From positions 26,220,624 to 26,284,623 of the forward strand of contig CM056396.1 in assembly GCA_029718625.1 (NCBI GenBank): a DNA stretch of 64,000 bases, given 5' to 3'. Positions within the stretch are counted from its first letter, which is position 1, and every line of letters starts with the position of its first letter. The translations under genes and the position numbers were made by a program. The stretch comes from Synaphobranchus kaupii (Eukaryota > Chordata > Actinopteri > Anguilliformes > Synaphobranchidae). Shown here one piece after another: positions 12,201 to 27,200 of the stretch. A model generated the notes under the pieces. It was not told the origin of the DNA and searched no databases. It saw nothing but the letters and a program-made list of their open reading frames with translations.

Positions 12201-15200
12201 GATAAATAATGAATTGCAAGACATTTATGAGGAAAAATGTGTTTTGGGGAAAATGAAAAAACATAAGACTATAGTCTTATGTCCGAAAAGGGCCAAAATG
12301 GTCAAAAAAATTAAAATGCCATTTTTTGATTCCAATGTATAGGAAATTATCTTTATTTATTAACTGCGGTGAAATATGTGAAAAATAATGAGTTTTAAGA
12401 CAATTATGTTGAAAAATGTGTTTGGGGAAAAAGAAAAGACATAAGACTATAGTCTTATGTCAGCAAAGGGCTAAAATGGTTAACAAAATTAAAATGTAAT
12501 AACTGCGGTGAAATAAGTGACAAATAATGAGTTATTACTTATTTCTGATCAAGAAATAGTTTTTTGGGAAAATGAAAAGACATAAGACTATAGTCTTATG
12601 TCCGAAAAGGGCCAAAATGGTCAAAAAAGTTAAAATGCCATTTTTTGATTCCAATGTATAGAAAATTATCTTTACTTAATAAATGCGGTGAAATATGTGA
12701 AAAATAATGAGTTTAAAGACATTTATGATGAAAAATGTGTTTTGGGGAAAATGAAAAAACATAAGACTATAGTCTTATGTCCGAAAAGGGCCAAAATGGT
12801 CAAAAAAGTTAAAATGCCATTTTTTGATTCCAATGTATAGAAAATTATCTTTACTTAATAAATGCGGTGAAATATGTGAAAAATAATGAGTTTTAAGACA
12901 TTTATGATGAAAAATGTGTTTTGGGGAAAATGAAAAAACATAAGACTATAGTCTTATGTCCGAAAAGGGCCAAAATGGTCAAAAAAATTTAAATGCCATT
13001 TTCTGTTTCCAATGTATAGGAAATTATCTTTACTTAATACCTGTGGTGAAATATGTGAAAAATAATGAATTGCAAGACATTTATGATGAAAAATGTGTTT
13101 TGGGGAAAATGAAAAAACATAAGACCATAGTCTTATGTCCGAAAAGGGCCAAAATGGTCAAAAACATTAAAATGCCATTTTTTGATTCCAATGTATGGGA
13201 AATTATCTTTACTTAATACCTGTGGTGAAATATGTGATAAATAATGAATTGCAAGACATTTATGATGAAAAATGTGTTTTGGGGAAAATGAAAAAACATA
13301 AGACCATAGTCTTATGTCCGAAAAGGGCCAAAATGGTCAAAAAAGTTAAAATGCCATTTTTAGATTCCAATTTATAGAAAATTATCTTTACTTAATACCT
13401 GTGGTGAAATGTGTGATAAATAATGAATTGCAAGACATTTATGATGAAAAATGTGTTTTGGGGAAAATGAAAAAACATAAGACCATAGTCTTATGTCCGA
13501 AAAGGGCCAAAATGGTCAAAAAAGTTAAAATGCCATTTTTAGATTCCAATTTATAGAAAATTATCTTTACTTAATAAATGCGGTGAAATATGTGAAAAAT
13601 AATGAGTTTTAAGACATTTATGATGAAAAATGTGTTTTGGGGAAAATGAAAAAACATAAGACTATAGTCTTATGTCCGAAAAGGGCCAAAATGGTCAAGA
13701 ACATTTTAATGCCATTTTTTCTTTCCACTGTATAGGAAATTATCTTTACTTAATAACTGCGGTGAAATATGTGAAAAATGATGAGTTTTAAAACATTTAT
13801 GATGAAAAATGTGTTTTGGGGAAAATGAAAAAACATAAGACTATAGTCTTATGTCAGCAAAGGGCTAAAATGGTTAACAAAATTAAAATGTAATAACTGC
13901 GGTGAAATAAGTGACAAATAATGAGTTATTACTTATTTCTGATCAAGAAATATTTTTTTGGGGAAATGAAAAGACGTCTTATGTCCGAAAAGGGCCAAAA
14001 TGGTCAAAAAAATTAAAATGCCATTTTTTGATTCCAATGTGTATGAAATTATCTTTACTTATTAACTCCGGTGAAATATGTGAAAAAATAATGAGTTGTA
14101 AGACATTTATGATTAAAAATGTGTTTTGGGGAAAATGAAAAAACATAAGACTATAGTCTTATGTCCGAAAAGGGCCAAAATGGTCAAGAACATTTTAATG
14201 CCATTTTTTTTTTCCAATGTATAGGAAATTATCTTTACTTAATAACTGCGGTGAAATATATGAAAAATGATGAGTTTTAAAACATTTATGATGAAAAATG
14301 TGTTTTGGGGAAAATGAAAAAACATAAGACTATAGTCTTATGTCAACAAAGGGCCAAAATCGTTAACAAAATTAAAATGTAATAACTGCGGTGAAATAAG
14401 TGACAAATAATGAGTTATTACTTATTTCTGATCAAGAAATAGTTTTTTGGGAAAATGAAAAGACATAAGACTATAGTCTTATGTCCGAAAAGGGCCAAAA
14501 TGGTCAAAAAAGTTAAAATGCCATTTTTTGATTCCAATGTATAGAAAATTATCTTTACTTAATAAATGCGGTGAAATATGTAAAAAATAATGAGTTTTAA
14601 GACATTTATGATGAAAAATGTGTTTTGGGGAAAATGAAAAAACATAAGACTATAGTCTTATGTCCGAAAAGGGCCAAAATGGTCAAAAATATTAAAATGC
14701 CATTTTTTGATTCCAATGTATGGGAAATTATCTTTACTTAATACCTGTGGTGAAATATGTGATAAATAATGAATTGCAAGACATTTATGAGGAAAAATGT
14801 GTTTTGGGGAAAATGAAAAAACATAAGACTATAGTCTTATGTCCGAAAAGGGCCAAAATGGTCAAAAAAATTAAAATGCCATTTTTTGATTCCAATGTAT
14901 AGGAAATTATCTTTATTTATTAACTGCGGTGAAATATGTGAAAAATAATGAGTTTTAAGACAATTATGTTGAAAAATGTGTTTGGGGAAAATGAAAAGAC
15001 ATAAGACTATAGTCTTATGTCAGCAAAGGGCTAAAATGGTTAACAAAATTAAAATGTAATAACTGCGGTGAAATAAGTGACAAATAATGAGTTATTACTT
15101 ATTTCTGATCAAGAAATAGTTTTTTGGGAAAATGAAAAGACATAAGACTATAGTCTTATGTCCGAAAAGGGCCAAAATGGTCAAAAAAGTTAAAATGCCA

Positions 15201-18200
15201 TTTTTTGATTCCAATGTATAGAAAATTATCTTTACTTAATAAATGCGGTGAAATATGTGAAAAATAATGAGTTTAAAGACATTTATGATGAAAAATGTGT
15301 TTTGGGGAAAATGAAAAAACATAAGACTATAGTCTTATGTCCGAAAAGGGCCAAAATGGTCAAAAAAGTTAAAATGCCATTTTTTGATTCCAATGTATAG
15401 AAAATTATCTTTACTTAATAAATGCGGTGAAATATGTGAAAAATAATGAGTTTTAAGACATTTATGATGAAAAATGTGTTTTGGGGAAAATGAAAAAACA
15501 TAAGACTATAGTCTTATGTCCGAAAAGGGCCAAAATGGTCAAAAAAATTTAAATGCCATTTTCTGTTTCCAATGTATAGGAAATTATCTTTACTTAATAC
15601 CTGTGGTGAAATATGTGAAAAATAATGAATTGCAAGACATTTATGATGAAAAATGTGTTTTGGGGAAAATGAAAAAACATAAGACCATAGTCTTATGTCC
15701 GAAAAGGGCCAAAATGGTCAAAAACATTAAAATGCCATTTTTTGATTCCAATGTATGGGAAATTATCTTTACTTAATACCTGTGGTGAAATATGTGATAA
15801 ATAATGAATTGCAAGACATTTATGATGAAAAATGTGTTTTGGGGAAAATGAAAAAACATAAGACCATAGTCTTATGTCCGAAAAGGGCCAAAATGGTCAA
15901 AAAAGTTAAAATGCCATTTTTAGATTCCAATTTATAGAAAATTATCTTTACTTAATAAATGCGGTGAAATATGTGAAAAATAATGAGTTTTAAGACATTT
16001 ATGATGAAAAATGTGTTTTGGGGAAAATGAAAAAACATAAGACTATAGTCTTATGTCCGAAAAGGGCCAAAATGGTCAAGAACATTTTAATGCCATTTTT
16101 TCTTTCCACTGTATAGGAAATTATCTTTACTTAATAACTGCGGTGAAATATGTGAAAAATTATGTCAGCAAAGGGCTAAAATGGTTAACAAAATTAAAAT
16201 GTAATAACTGCGGTGAAATAAGTGACAAATAATGAGTTATTACTTATTTCTGATCAAGAAATAGTTTTTTGGGAAAATGAAAAGACATAAGACTATAGTC
16301 TTATGTCCGAAAAGGGCCAAAATGGTCAAAAAAGTTAAAATGCCATTTTTTGATTCCAATGTATAGAAAATTATCTTTACTTAATAAATGCGGTGAAATA
16401 TGTGAAAAATAATGAGTTTAAAGACATTTATGATGAAAAATGTGTTTTGGGGAAAATGAAAAAACATAAGACTAGTCTTATGTCCGAAAAGGGCCAAAAT
16501 GGTCAAAAAAGTTAAAATGCCATTTTTTGATTCCAATGTATAGAAAATTATCTTTACTTAATAAATGCGGTGAAATATGTGAAAAATAATGAGTTTAAAG
16601 ACATTTATGATGAAAAATGTGTTTTGGGGAAAATGAAAAAACATAAGACTATAGTCTTATGTCCGAAAAGGGCCAAAATGGTCAAAAAAGTTAAAATGCC
16701 ATTTTTTGATTCCAATGTATAGAAAATTATCTTTACTTAATAAATGCGGTGAAATATGTGAAAAATAATGAGTTTTAAGACATTTATGATGAAAAATGTG
16801 TTTTGGGGAAAATGAAAAAACATAAGACTATAGTCTTATGTCCGAAAAGGGCCAAAATGGTCAAAAACATTAAAATGCCATTTTTTGATTCCAATGTATG
16901 GGAAATTATCTTTACTTAATACCTGTGGTGAAATATGTGATAAATAATGAATTGCAAGACATTTATGATGAAAAATGTGTTTTGGGGGAAAATGAAAAAA
17001 CATAAGACCATAGTCTTATGTCCGAAAAGGGCCAAAATGGTCAAAAAAGTTAAAATGCCATTTTTAGATTCCAATTTATAGGAAATTATCTTTACTTAAT
17101 AACTGCGGTGAAATATGTGAAAAATAATGAGTTTTAAGACATTTATGATGAAAAATGTGTTTTGGGGAAAATGAAAAAACATAAGACTATAGTCTTATGT
17201 CAGCAAAGGGCTAAAATGGTTAACAAAATTAAAATGTAATAACTGCGGTGAAATAAGTGACAAATAATGAGTTATTACTTATTTCTGATCAAGAAATATT
17301 TTTTTGGGGAAATGAAAAGACGTCTTATGTCCGAAAAGGGCCAAAATGGTCAAAAAAATTAAAATGCCATTTTTTGATTCCAATGTGTATGAAATTATCT
17401 TTACTTATTAACTCCGGTGAAATATGTGAAAAATAATGAGTTGTAAGACATTTATGATTAAAAATGTGTTTTGGGGAAAATGAAAAAACATAAGGACTAT
17501 AGTCTTATGTCCGAAAAGGGCCAAAATGGTCAAGAACATTTTAATGCCATTTTTTTTTTCCAATGTATAGGAAATTATCTTTACTTAATAACTGCGGTGA
17601 AATATATGAAAAATGATGAGTTTTAAAACATTTATGATGAAAAATGTGTTTTGGGGAAAATGAAAAAACATAAGACTATAGTCTTATGTCAACAAAGGGC
17701 CAAAATCGTTAACAAAATTAAAATGTAATAACTGCGGTGAAATAAGTGACAAATAATGAGTTATTACTTATTTCTGATCAAGAAATAGTTTTTTGGGAAA
17801 ATGAAAAGACATAAGACTATAGTCTTATGTCCGAAAAGGGCCAAAATGGTCAAAAAAGTTAAAATGCCATTTTTTGATTCCAATGTATAGAAAATTATCT
17901 TTACTTAATAAATGCGGTGAAATATGTAAAAAATAATGAGTTTTAAGACATTTATGATGAAAAATGTGTTTTGGGGAAAATGAAAAAACATAAGACTATA
18001 GTCTTATGTCCGAAAAGGGCCAAAATGGTCAAAAATATTAAAATGCCATTTTTTGATTCCAATGTATGGGAAATTATCTTTACTTAATACCTGTGGTGAA
18101 ATATGTGATAAATAATGAATTGCAAGACATTTATGAGGAAAAATGTGTTTTGGGGAAAATGAAAAAACATAAGACTATAGTCTTATGTCCGAAAAGGGCC

Positions 18201-21200
18201 AAAATGGTCAAAAAAATTAAAATGCCATTTTTTGATTCCAATGTATAGGAAATTATCTTTATTTATTAACTGCGGTGAAATATGTGAAAAATAATGAGTT
18301 TTAAGACAATTATGTTGAAAAATGTGTTTGGGGAAAAAGAAAAGACATAAGACTATAGTCTTATGTCAGCAAAGGGCTAAAATGGTTAACAAAATTAAAA
18401 TGTAATAACTGCGGTGAAATAAGTGACAAATAATGAGTTATTACTTATTTCTGATCAAGAAATAGTTTTTTGGGAAAATGAAAAGACATAAGACTATAGT
18501 CTTATGTCCGAAAAGGGCCAAAATGGTCAAAAAAGTTAAAATGCCATTTTTTGATTCCAATGTATAGAAAATTATCTTTACTTAATAAATGCGGTGAAAT
18601 ATGTGAAAAATAATGAGTTTAAAGACATTTATGATGAAAAATGTGTTTTGGGGAAAATGAAAAAACATAAGACTATAGTCTTATGTCCGAAAAGGGCCAA
18701 AATGGTCAAAAAAGTTTTATAAAATGCCATTTTTTGATTCCAATGTATAGAAAATTATCTTTACTTAATAAATGCGGTGAAATATGTGAAAAATAATGAG
18801 TTTTAAGACATTTATGATGAAAAAATGTGTTTTGGGGAAAATGAAAAAACATAAGACTATAGTCTTATGTCCGAAAAGGGCCAAAATGGTCAAAAAAATT
18901 TAAATGCCATTTTCTGTTTCCAATGTATAGGAAATTATCTTTACTTAATACCTGTGGTGAAATATGTGAAAAATAATGAATTGCAAGACATTTATGATGA
19001 AAAATGTGTTTTGGGGAAAATGAAAAAACATAAGACCATAGTCTTATGTCCGAAAAGGGCCAAAATGGTCAAAAACATTAAAATGCCATTTTTTGATTCC
19101 AATGTATGGGAAATTATCTTTACTTAATACCTGTGGTGAAATATGTGATAAATAATGAATTGCAAGACATTTATGATGAAAAATGTGTTTTGGGGAAAAT
19201 GAAAAAACATAAGACCATAGTCTTATGTCCGAAAAGGGCCAAAATGGTCAAAAAAGTTAAAATGCCATTTTTAGATTCCAATTTATAGAAAATTATCTTT
19301 ACTTAATAAATGCGGTGAAATATGTGAAAAATAATGAGTTTTAAGACATTTATGATGAAAAATGTGTTTTGGGGAAAATGAAAAAACATAAGACTATAGT
19401 CTTATGTCCGAAAAGGGCCAAAATGGTCAAGAACATTTTAATGCCATTTTTTCTTTCCACTGTATAGGAAATTATCTTTACTTAATAACTGCGGTGAAAT
19501 ATGTGAAAAATGATGAGTTTTAAAACATTTATGATGAAAAATGTGTTTTGGGGAAAATGAAAAAACATAAGACTATAGTCTTATGTCAGCAAAGGGCTAA
19601 AATGGTTAACAAAATTAAAATGTAATAACTGCGGTGAAATAAGTGACAAATAATGAGTTATTACTTATTTCTGATCAAGAAATATTTTTTTGGGGAAATG
19701 AAAAGACGTCTTATGTCCGAAAAGGGCCAAAATGGTCAAATAAATTAAAATGCCATTTTTTGATTCCAATGTGTATGAAATTATCTTTACTTATTAACTC
19801 CGGTGAAATATGTGAAAAATAATGAGTTGTAAGACATTTATGATTAAAAATGTGTTTTGGGGAAAATGAAAAAACATAAGACTATAGTCTTATGTCCGAA
19901 AAGGGCCAAAATGGTCAAGAACATTTTAATGCCATTTTTTTTTTCCAATGTATAGGAAATTATCTTTACTTAATAACTGCGGTGAAATATATGAAAAATG
20001 ATGAGTTTTAAAACATTTATGATGAAAAATGTGTTTTGGGGAAAATGAAAAAACATAAGACTATAGTCTTATGTCCGAAAAGGGCCAAAATGGTCAAAAA
20101 TATTAAAATGCCATTTTTTGATTCCAATGTATGGGAAATTATCTTTACTTAATACCTGTGGTGAAATATGTGATAAATAATGAATTGCAAGACATTTATG
20201 AGGAAAAATGTGTTTTGGGGAAAATGAAAAAACATAAGACTATAGTCTTATGTCCGAAAAGGGCCAAAATGGTCAAAAAAATTAAAATGCCATTTTTTGA
20301 TTCCAATGTATAGGAAATTATCTTTATTTATTAACTGCGGTGAAATATGTGAAAAATAATGAGTTTTAAGACAATTATGTTGAAAAATGTGTTTGGGGAA
20401 AATGAAAAGACATAAGACTATAGTCTTATGTCAGCAAAGGGCTAAAATGGTTAACAAAATTAAAATGTAATAACTGCGGTGAAATAAGTGACAAATAATG
20501 AGTTATTACTTATTTCTGATCAAGAAATAGTTTTTTGGGAAAATGAAAAGACATAAGACTATAGTCTTATGTCCGAAAAGGGCCAAAATGGTCAAAAAAG
20601 TTAAAATGCCATTTTTTGATTCCAATGTATAGAAAATTATCTTTACTTAATAAATGCGGTGAAATATGTGAAAAATAATGAGTTTAAAGACATTTATGAT
20701 GAAAAATGTGTTTTGGGGAAAATGAAAAAACATAAGACTATAGTCTTATGTCCGAAAAGGGCCAAAATGGTCAAAAAAGTTAAAATGCCATTTTTTGATT
20801 CCAATGTATAGAAAATTATCTTTACTTAATAAATGCGGTGAAATATGTGAAAAATAATGAGTTTTAAGACATTTATGATGAAAAATGTGTTTTGGGGAAA
20901 ATGAAAAAACATAAGACTATAGTCTTATGTCCGAAAAGGGCCAAAATGGTCAAAAAAATTTAAATGCCATTTTCTGTTTCCAATGTATAGGAAATTATCT
21001 TTACTTAATACCTGTGGTGAAATATGTGAAAAATAATGAATTGCAAGACATTTATGATGAAAAATGTGTTTTGGGGAAAATGAAAAAACATAAGACTATA
21101 GTCTTATGTCCGAAAAGGGCCAAAATGGTCAAAAACATTAAAATGCCATTTTTTGATTCCAATGTATGGGAAATTATCTTTACTTAATACCTGTGGTGAA

Positions 21201-24200
21201 ATATGTGATAAATAATGAATTGCAAGACATTTATGATGAAAAATGTGTTTTGGGGAAAATGAAAAAACATAAGACCATAGTCTTATGTCCGAAAAGGGCC
21301 AAAATGGTCAAAAAAGTTAAAATGCCATTTTTAGATTCCAATTTATAGAAAATTATCTTTACTTAATAAATGCGGTGAAATATGTGAAAAATAATGAGTT
21401 TTAAGACATTTATGATGAAAAATGTGTTTTGGGGAAAATGAAAAAACATAAGACTATAGTCTTATGTCCGAAAAGGGCCAAAATGGTCAAGAACATTTTA
21501 ATGCCATTTTTTCTTTCCACTGTATAGGAAATTATCTTTACTTAATAACTGCGGTGAAATATGTGAAAAATGATGAGTTTTAAAACATTTATGATGAAAA
21601 ATGTGTTTTGGGGAAAATGAAAAAACATAAGACTATAGTCTTATGTCAGCAAAGGGCTAAAATGGTTAACAAAATTAAAATGTAATAACTGCGGTGAAAT
21701 AAGTGACAAATAATGAGTTATTACTTATTTCTGATCAAGAAATATTTTTTTGGGGAAATGAAAAGACGTCTTATGTCCGAAAAGGGCCAAAATGGTCAAA
21801 AAAATTAAAATGCCATTTTTTGATTCCAATGTGTATGAAATTATCTTTACTTATTAACTCCGGTGAAATATGTGAAAAATAATGAGTTGTAAGACATTTA
21901 TGATGAAAAATGTGTTTTGGGGAAAATGAAAAAACATAAGACTATAGTCTTATGTCCGAAAAGGGCCAAAATGGTCAAGAACATTTTAATGCCATTTTTT
22001 TTTTCCAATGTATAGGAAATTATCTTTACTTAATAACTGCGGTGAAATATATGAAAAATGATGAGTTTTAAAACATTTATGATGAAAAATGTGTTTTGGG
22101 GAAAATGAAAAAACATAAGACTATAGTCTTATGTCAACAAAGGGCCAAAATCGTTAACAAAATTAAAATGTAATAACTGCGGTGAAATAAGTGACAAATA
22201 ATGAGTTATTACTTATTTCTGATCAAGAAATAGTTTTTTGGGAAAATGAAAAGACATAAGACTATAGTCTTATGTCCGAAAAGGGCCAAAATGGTCAAAA
22301 AAAGTTAAATGCCATTTTTTGATTCCAATGTATAGAAAATTATCTTTACTTAATAAATGCGGTGAAATATGTAAAAAATAATGAGTTTTAAGACATTTAT
22401 GATGAAAAATGTGTTTTGGGGAAAATGAAAAAACATAAGACTATAGTCTTATGTCCGAAAAGGGCCAAAATGGTCAAAAATATTAAAATGCCATTTTTTG
22501 ATTCCAATGTATGGGAAATTATCTTTACTTAATACCTGTGGTGAAATATGTGATAAATAATGAATTGCAAGACATTTATGAGGAAAAATGTGTTTTGGGG
22601 AAAAATGAAAAAACATAAGACTATAGTCTTATGTCCGAAAAGGGCCAAAATGGTCAAAAAAATTAAAATGCCATTTTTTGATTCCAATGTATAGGAAATT
22701 ATCTTTATTTATTAACTGCGGTGAAATATGTGAAAAATAATGAGTTTTAAGACATTTATGATGAAAAATGTGTTTTGGGGAAAATGAAAAAACATAAGAC
22801 TATAGTCTTATGTCCGAAAAGGGCCAAAATGGTCAAAAAAATTAAAATGCCATTTTTTGATTCCAATGTATAGGAAATTATCTTTATTTATTAACTGCGG
22901 TGAAATATGTGAAAAATAATGAGTTTTAAGACAATTATGTTGAAAAATGTGTTTGGGGAAAATGAAAAGACATAAGACTATAGTCTTATGTCAGCAAAGG
23001 GCTAAAATGGTTAACAAAATTAAAATGTAATAACTGCGGTGAAATAAGTGACAAATAATGAGTTATTACTTATTTCTGATCAAGAAATAGTTTTTTGGGA
23101 AAATGAAAAGACATAAGACTATAGTCTTATGTCCGAAAAGGGCCAAAATGGTCAAAAAAGTTAAAATGCCATTTTTTGATTCCAATGTATAGAAAATTAT
23201 CTTTACTTAATAAATGCGGTGAAATATGTGAAAAATAATGAGTTTAAAGACATTTATGATGAAAAATGTGTTTTGGGGAAAATGAAAAAACATAAGACTA
23301 TAGTCTTATGTCCGAAAAGGGCCAAAATGGTCAAAAAAGTTAAAATGCCATTTTTTGATTCCAATGTATAGAAAATTATCTTTACTTAATAAATGCGGTG
23401 AAATATGTGAAAAATAATGAGTTTTAAGACATTTATGATGAAAAATGTGTTTTGGGGAAAATGAAAAAACATAAGACTATAGTCTTATGTCCGAAAAGGG
23501 CCAAAATGGTCAAAAAAATTTAAATGCCATTTTCTGTTTCCAATGTATAGGAAATTATCTTTACTTAATACCTGTGGTGAAATATGTGAAAAATAATGAA
23601 TTGCAAGACATTTATGATGAAAAATGTGTTTTGGGGAAAATGAAAAAACATAAGACCATAGTCTTATGTCCGAAAAGGGCCAAAATGGTCAAAAACATTA
23701 AAATGCCATTTTTTGATTCCAATGTATGGGAAATTATCTTTACTTAATACCTGTGGTGAAATATGTGATAAATAATGAATTGCAAGACATTTATGATGAA
23801 AAATGTGTTTTGGGGAAAATGAAAAAACATAAGACCATAGTCTTATGTCCGAAAAGGGCCAAAATGGTCAAAAAAGTTAAAATGCCATTTTTAGATTCCA
23901 ATTTATAGAAAATTATCTTTACTTAATAAATGCGGTGAAATATGTGAAAAATAATGAGTTTTAAGACATTTATGATGAAAAATGTGTTTTGGGGAAAATG
24001 AAAAAACATAAGACTATAGTCTTATGTCCGAAAAGGGCCAAAATGGTCAAGAACATTTTAATGCCATTTTTTCTTTCCACTGTATAGGAAATTATCTTTA
24101 CTTAATAACTGCGGTGAAATATGTGAAAAATTATGTCAGCAAAGGGCTAAAATGGTTAACAAAATTAAAATGTAATAACTGCGGTGAAATAAGTGACAAA

Positions 24201-27200
24201 TAATGAGTTATTACTTATTTCTGATCAAGAAATAGTTTTTTGGGAAAATGAAAAGACATAAGACTATAGTCTTATGTCCGAAAAGGGCCAAAATGGTCAA
24301 AAAAGTTAAAATGCCATTTTTTGATTCCAATGTATAGAAAATTATCTTTACTTAATAAATGCGGTGAAATATGTGAAAAATAATGAGTTTAAAGACATTT
24401 ATGATGAAAAATGTGTTTTGGGGAAAATGAAAAAACATAAGACTATAGTCTTATGTCCGAAAAGGGCCAAAATGGTCAAAAAAGTTAAAATGCCATTTTT
24501 TGATTCCAATGTATAGAAAATTATCTTTACTTAATAAATGCGGTGAAATATGTGAAAAATAATGAGTTTAAAGACATTTATGATGAAAAATGTGTTTTGG
24601 GGAAAATGAAAAAACATAAGACTATAGTCTTATGTCCGAAAAGGGCCAAAATGGTCAAAAAAGTTAAAATGCCATTTTTTGATTCCAATGTATAGAAAAT
24701 TATCTTTACTTAATAAATGCGGTGAAATATGTGAAAAATAATGAGTTTTAAGACATTTATGATGAAAAATGTGTTTTGGGGAAAATGAAAAAACATAAGA
24801 CTATAGTCTTATGTCCGAAAAGGGCCAAAATGGTCAAAAAACATTAAAATGCCATTTTTTGATTCCAATGTATGGGAAATTATCTTTACTTAATACCTGT
24901 GGTGAAATATGTGATAAATAATGAATTGCAAGACATTTATGATGAAAAATGTGTTTTGGGGAAAATGAAAAAACATAAGACCATAGTCTTATGTCCGAAA
25001 AGGGCCAAAATGGTCAAAAAAGTTAAAATGCCATTTTTAGATTCCAATTTATAGGAAATTATCTTTACTTAATAACTGCGGTGAAATATGTGAAAAATAA
25101 TGAGTTTTAAGACATTTATGATGAAAAATGTGTTTTGGGGAAAATGAAAAAACATAAGACTATAGTCTTATGTCAGCAAAGGGCTAAAATGGTTAACAAA
25201 ATTAAAATGTAATAACTGCGGTGAAATAAGTGACAAATAATGAGTTATTACTTATTTCTGATCAAGAAATATTTTTTTGGGGAAATGAAAAGACGTCTTA
25301 TGTCCGAAAAGGGCCAAAATGGTCAAAAAAATTAAAATGCCATTTTTTGATTCCAATGTGTATGAAATTATCTTTACTTATTAACTCCGGTGAAATATGT
25401 GAAAAATAATGAGTTGTAAGACATTTATGATTAAAAATGTGTTTTGGGGGAAAATGAAAAAACATAAGACTATAGTCTTATGTCCGAAAAGGGCCAAAAT
25501 GGTCAAGAACATTTTAATGCCATTTTTTTTTTCCAATGTATAGGAAATTATCTTTACTTAATAACTGCGGTGAAATATATGAAAAATGATGAGTTTTAAA
25601 ACATTTATGATGAAAAATGTGTTTTGGGGAAAATGAAAAAACATAAGACTATAGTCTTATGTCAACAAAGGGCCAAAATCGTTAACAAAATTAAAATGTA
25701 ATAACTGCGGTGAAATAAGTGACAAATAATGAGTTATTACTTATTTCTGATCAAGAAATAGTTTTTTGGGAAAATGAAAAGACATAAGACTATAGTCTTA
25801 TGTCCGAAAAGGGCCAAAATGGTCAAAAAAGTTAAAATGCCATTTTTTGATTCCAATGTATAGAAAATTATCTTTACTTAATAAATGCGGTGAAATATGT
25901 GAAAAATAATGAGTTTTAAGACATTTATGATGCAAAATGTGTTTTGGGGAAAATGAAAAAACATAAGACTGTTATGTCCGAAAAGGGCCAAAATGGTCAA
26001 AAACATTAAAATGCCATTTTTTGTTTCCAATGTATGGGAAATTATCTTTACTTAATAAATGTGGTGAAATATGTGAAAAATAATGAGTTTTAAGACATTT
26101 ATGATGAAAAATGTGTTTTGGGGAAAATGAAAAGACATAAGTCTATATATAGTCTTATGTCAACAAAGGGCCAAAATGGTTAACAAAATTAAAATGTAAT
26201 ATCTGCGGTGAAATAAGTGACAAATAATGAGTTATTACTTATTTCTGATCAAGAAATAGTTTTTTGGGAAATGAAAAAAACATAAGACTGTTATGTCCGA
26301 AAAGGGCCAAAATGGTCAAAAACATTTTAATGCCATTTTTTGATTCCAATGTATAGTATATTATCTTTACTTAATAAATGCGGTGAAATATGTAAAAAAT
26401 AATGAGTTTTAAGACATTTATGATGAAAAATGTGTTTTGGGGAAAATGAAAAAACATAAGTCTATATATAGTCTTATGTCCAAAAAGGGCCAAAATGGTC
26501 AAAAAAATTTAAATGCCATTTTTTGTTTCCAATGTATAGGAAATTATCTTTACTTATTACCTGTGGTGAAATATGTGAAAAATAATGAATTGCAAGACAT
26601 TTATGATGAAAAATGTGTTTTGGGGAAAAAGAAAAAACATAAGTCTATATATAGTCTTATGTCCGAAAAGGGCCAAAATGGTCAAAAAAATTTAAATGCT
26701 ATTTTTTGATTCCAATGTATAGGAAATTATCTTTACTTGATACCTGTGGTGAAATATGTGAAAAATAATGAATTGCAAGACATTTATGATGAAAAATGTG
26801 TTTTGGGGAAAATGAAAAAACATAAGTCTATATATAGTCTTATGTCCGAAAAGGGCCAAAATGGTCAACAAAATTAAAATGCCATTTTTTGATTCCAATG
26901 TATTGGAAATTATCTTTACTTAATAACTGCGGTGAAATATGTGAAATATAATGAGTTTTAAGACAATTATGTTGAAAAATGTTTTTGGGGAAAATGAAAA
27001 GACATAAGACTACAGTCTTATGTCCAAAAAGGGCCAAAATGGTCAACAAAATTAAAATGTAATAACTGCGGTGAAATAAGTGAAAAATAATGAGTTAATT
27101 ATTTCTGATCAAAAATTGTTTTTTGGGAAAATGAAAAAACATACAAAAAAAAAGACATAAGACTGTAGTCTTATCCACAAACTGACAAAATAGCCAAAAA

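Noticed and set aside
6305..25054. Recurring 60-90 residue frames in the satellite (GNYLYLIPVVKYV type)
   Set aside because: They recur with the monomer, whose length (about 179 bp) is not a multiple of 3, so frames break at each unit. There is no start context, splice pattern or domain.
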